Source: Loxodes magnus | Taxonomy: Eukaryota; Ciliophora; Karyorelictea; Loxodida; Loxodidae | DNA length: 64,000 nt | Direction: 5' to 3' | Assembly: GCA_946699065.1 (NCBI GenBank) | Contig: CAMPDV010002073.1 | Coordinates: forward strand, 18,180-82,179 | Shown here: positions 61,067 to 64,000 of the stretch, in pieces | Layout: each line of letters begins with the position of its first letter | Numbering within the stretch: position 1 is the stretch's first letter | Program-made: the position numbers and the translations under genes | The notes under the pieces: model-generated | What the model was told of the DNA's origin: nothing | Database searches by the model: none | The model's input: the letters and a program-made list of their open reading frames with translations, nothing else

Positions 61067-62330
61067 AACATCCAGATCCATACTTTCCATCTACTAAATA
61101 ACATATCAATAAAATGGAAGAAAATTAGGCTTTTATAAAAAATTACAATGTTAATTCAAAATAGCTAAGAGACTTTATATTATCTAACTTTTGAAGAAGA
61201 ACTAATTTCTAAACTATAATTTAAAGCAGATACGTTGTACTTGACTAAGAACTTGATAAAGGATAGATTGACAGTCAAGTAGTTAAAATTAACATTGATA
61301 AGAGATTATTAAAGATATATAGCAGAAAATATCTCTATATTATAATTTAATTTTATGACTAAAATAAATAACATTAAAAAAATAGGTTCATCTTGAAATC
61401 AGTGGACAAAAAAGAAATTTTAATTTATGAACCTGGGTGGAAAAGAGGCTCTTAACTAAATCAACAAGGAAAAAAAAATTATTTTAGATCAAGATAATCA
61501 CTAAAGAGAAGTAGCGTCAATCAAATTAAGATTGGATATGTCAACATAAATGGATTAGCAAGTAAACTATATAAAATAGAAGAATTCATAAGAGAAAATA
61601 GTATTGACATTTTTCAATTAATGAAACTTGGTAAAAACAAGATTTCCATCCAATATTAATATAAGGTTATAAGACTTATTACAAAAATTCAGGAAAAGGA
61701 GGAGTGTATGTCTAGTTATTAAAGAAGAACTCAATAGTACTGAAGAAACTAATATAATTGATATATCCTAGAATCGATTTATCATAGCCAAACTAGATAA
61801 TATATTAATTACGTCCAGTTACATGCCAGATAATAGCTAAAATGAGAACATAAAAAACCAAGCATATAACTATATTAATTTGCTACTTAATCAATTCCTA
61901 AATAGCCCACATATTCTAATGGGAGATTTCAATGCTCCCCTATAAGATTATGGAGATAATCCTAATAATGACTATGATAATACAAACAGATTCTAGGAAC
62001 TTCTTATTCAGAAGTATCTTGAAATAGTAAATAATATGAAAAACAACATTTGCATACATAAAGGAACATATTTTATGTACTGCAATGACTATATTGTAAT
62101 AAATAATCACCTGAAAATTAATCAATTTGAAAACTTCTAGGTTCATTATAACTAACTATTTACTGATCACATACCAATTACGGTAAATTTTCTCTTCAAC
62201 ACAATTCTCTATTTGGACATAATTACCTAAAGAAAATATAAAATTAGCAGGCCACAAGACCCTATTGACAGATAAAAATATTAAGAATCTTTTTTTTTGA
62301 AACTTATAATGAATTTTTCAAATTGATAGG
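61067..62330 (+). pseudogene. ORF2 endonuclease domain of the non-LTR retrotransposon (frameshifted)
   Basis: Upstream part: FILSNFWRRTNFQ (Trp by TGA), RYVVLDQELDKGQIDSQVV, LIYEPGWKRGSQLNQQGK. Endonuclease begins near 61525: IKIGYVNINGLASKLYKIEE, then after a one-base shift NETWQKQDFHP and GYKTYYKNSGKGGVYV, and after another, SSYMPDN, HILMGDFNAP (61915) and TDHIPI (62165). These are the usual blocks of APE-type endonucleases that nick target DNA for reverse transcription. Two frameshifts make the protein non-functional as it stands. The domain ends shortly before the reverse-transcriptase deletion. Confidence 0.75.
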
Positions 62331-62809
62331 AATAATTTAGAGGATTAATACTAATGTATTAAACGCAATATATAATATAATGCAGATGTAATATTAGGTT
62401 CATTTATTCCAGACCCTAAATATAATAAACTTACAAAAGACCTCATGAAGAAGTATATTGAAGTTAAAAGAGCTAATCAAGTATATAAAGAAACTCACAC
62501 GAAGTTTGGAAGAATTAATTAATAAGTAATTCCCTTTTTAAGAACAATTGGTAAGAAGGATATTAATATAGAGATTAAGTAACAAGACTATCTGAATGTT
62601 ACGAAATAGATATTAATAATTAGGAATATAGTAGTAGCTTTAATACTTTTACAAAATATATTAAAAGTAAGATTCAACATTAATTTTATGAAGTAACTAT
62701 TAAAAGACTAAAAAGAATGACCACTGTAAAGTTATTTATAGAATAATTAGAATAATAATAATAATTCCCGTAAATTACCTATCCAAAACTAAATAAATAG
62801 TATCGAAAA

Positions 62810-63420
62810 GAAATAATTAGTATATACAAACTCAGAACCTGAAGTTACAATTCTCGCATGGATCTTTAAGACAGACATTATTTAGTTGAGAATTCCCATT
62901 GTATGTGTGGAGATTTGATTAATTTGAACATATTCTGGAATGCGATTGCTATATAGATATGCGAGAATGGTTAATAGCAAAAATTGGAAAATGCGACATT
63001 AGAAAATTAATAACCTATGACCAAATTATATCAATTAATTTCCAAAAAACAAATTAGAATACATTTATCTGCAAATTAAAATTTTTCATAGGATGCTACT
63101 TAAAAGGAGATTAGAATTATTCGAATTAGAAAAAAAACTTATAATAAGAAAGTTCTGAGACTAAGGGTAAAGAAGCGAAAGAGCAAAATAAAGATGAAGA
63201 GAATAATGAAAATAAGGAAGGAAAAGAAGAACAAGAAGAAAAAGATGAGCAAGTGGAAAATTAGAATGAATAAATTGATAACGAAGATAATAAAGCTGAA
63301 GAAGAAGATGAAGTAGAAAGTTTTTGAGTTGAAAAACTTTAAAAAAACATTATAACATCTTTAATTGAAGGAAGTAATTCCAACAATGAAAAGATGTCTC
63401 AAGACTCTTTTAGTTAAATT
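62810..63420 (+). pseudogene. ORF2 C-terminus with Cys/His knuckle and acidic tail
   Basis: YKLRTGSYNSRMDLQDRHYL then CMCGD, a one-base shift, and EHILECDCYIDMREWLIAKIG, followed by a Glu/Lys/Asn-rich tail (EENNENKEGKEEQEEKDEQ). Homologous residue by residue to the fragment at 11175-11966, where REW uses TGA instead of TGG. The knuckle normally follows the reverse transcriptase in ORF2. Confidence 0.7.
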
Positions 63421-63440
63421 TGAATTTAAGAACAACATGT

Positions 63441-64000
63441 GTAAGAGAAGGATTTAGATTAGCTATCTATAATTAAATATTGCACTAGTGTTGGGAATAC
63501 TAGTTGATTTTTGCCTTTCATTATAATATCAGTAATGCTAGCTCCAATTTAACAAAAAAAATTCTACTTAGTAAAAAGATAAAAATTACACCATTTAATC
63601 TTTATTCTCAAAATCAGAGCAAAGAAATAAATCTGAAGTAAGATAAATATTTATTAAAAAATAAGAATTGTCAAGATAATCAAAACCTTGCTTACTTATG
63701 AATATTTGCAAATAAATATTATAATTGATGATTTCAAAGAGTTTAATAAGCATAGCAATATTTAAATAAAAATGTTTATTCTAAGAATGCCTTTAAAGAA
63801 TGCAGTCATGTCAACAGTAAAAAGATTTGCTAAATTAATAAAATATATATAAAACATTTTCTCTTTAATAATATACGCTAAATACAATAGATATCTAATT
63901 TAAGAAACTATTTCAATCTAAAATCTAATTACTTATACATATAATTTTTAATATGAACTGAATCATCGATATATCAAATTCAATTTAATAAACTTTGCTT
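63441..64000. other. Window end, nothing recognised
   Basis: AT-rich sequence right of the retrotransposon remnant. No domain or RNA recognised. Confidence 0.5.

Larger units (their letters stand above)
59446..63440 (+). mobile_element. Decayed non-LTR retrotransposon with most of its reverse transcriptase missing
   Basis: In order: a coiled-coil ORF1-like segment (59446-59900), further coding-like stretches to about 61000 in shifting phases, an AP-endonuclease-type ORF2 start (61067-62330) and an ORF2 C-terminus with Cys/His knuckle and acidic tail (62810-63420). Only about 650 bases separate the endonuclease DHIPI motif from the knuckle region, where about 1.5 kb of reverse transcriptase would be expected. 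At least three frameshifts break ORF2 (near 61612, 61770 and 62925). The 3' end resembles that of the insertion at 11121-11930. No target duplication was recognised, so boundaries are approximate. Confidence 0.75.

Noticed and set aside
1-64000. CRISPR arrays, bacterial operons, Shine-Dalgarno sites or rho-independent terminators
   Set aside because: The window is eukaryotic with introns and a ciliate-type code; no regular short repeat-spacer array was seen.
1-64000. Telomeric repeats or chromosome-end sequence
   Set aside because: No runs of C4A2-, C4A4- or similar telomere-type repeats were found on either strand.

Overview
The window is very AT-rich eukaryotic DNA from a ciliate-like nuclear genome. 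Coding regions read through only if TAA and TAG mean glutamine. In three copies of one WD40 gene, TGA also falls exactly on conserved tryptophan positions, and at three aligned sites one copy has TGG where another has TGA. TGA also closes these same genes. UAR = Gln with an ambiguous UGA (Trp/stop) is the code described for karyorelict ciliates such as Loxodes; Condylostoma, a heterotrich, is similar. Confident genes carry introns of only 20-23 nt, usually GTA...TAG. Standard-code ORF calls are therefore nearly all shadows of real frames. Because so few stops exist, all frames look open over long stretches; I call genes only where domains, paralogue comparison, intron-restored frames or balanced amino-acid composition support them.

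Layout. (1) 1-11005 and 20080-31071 are arms of an imperfect inverted repeat of about 11 kb. Each outer end carries a decayed pentapeptide-repeat/WD40 gene, and the inner third carries membrane-protein-like reading frames. (2) The 9 kb loop holds WD40 unit copy 1 (11005-18165): a small coding region, an intact WD40 gene and a divergent Cys-containing gene, plus an 0.8 kb 5'-truncated non-LTR retrotransposon insertion with a 15 bp target duplication. (3) 31071-34330 holds the 5' part of the right-arm WD40 pseudogene, a GC-richer structured-RNA-like island, and a coiled-coil gene. (4) 34330-40775 is WD40 unit copy 2, whose WD40 gene is frameshifted. (5) 41229-54850 is a patchwork of single-copy genes: a sterol desaturase/fatty acid hydroxylase relative and several unrecognised, mostly coiled-coil or basic proteins, with tRNA-Lys-derived sequence between them. 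(6) 54870-58610 is WD40 unit copy 3, inverted, with an intact WD40 gene. (7) 58682-63440 is decayed non-LTR retrotransposon sequence (coiled-coil ORF1, AP-endonuclease, C-terminal zinc knuckle, most of the reverse transcriptase missing).

The most striking signal is the WD40 family. Between the three copies the beta-propeller framework is almost identical, while differences pile up at a few positions per blade (just after GH, and in the SGSxDxT turn). Those are the exposed positions known to be hypervariable in fungal HET/NLR recognition propellers. This suggests a recognition-type repertoire spread by segmental duplication; the function is inference.
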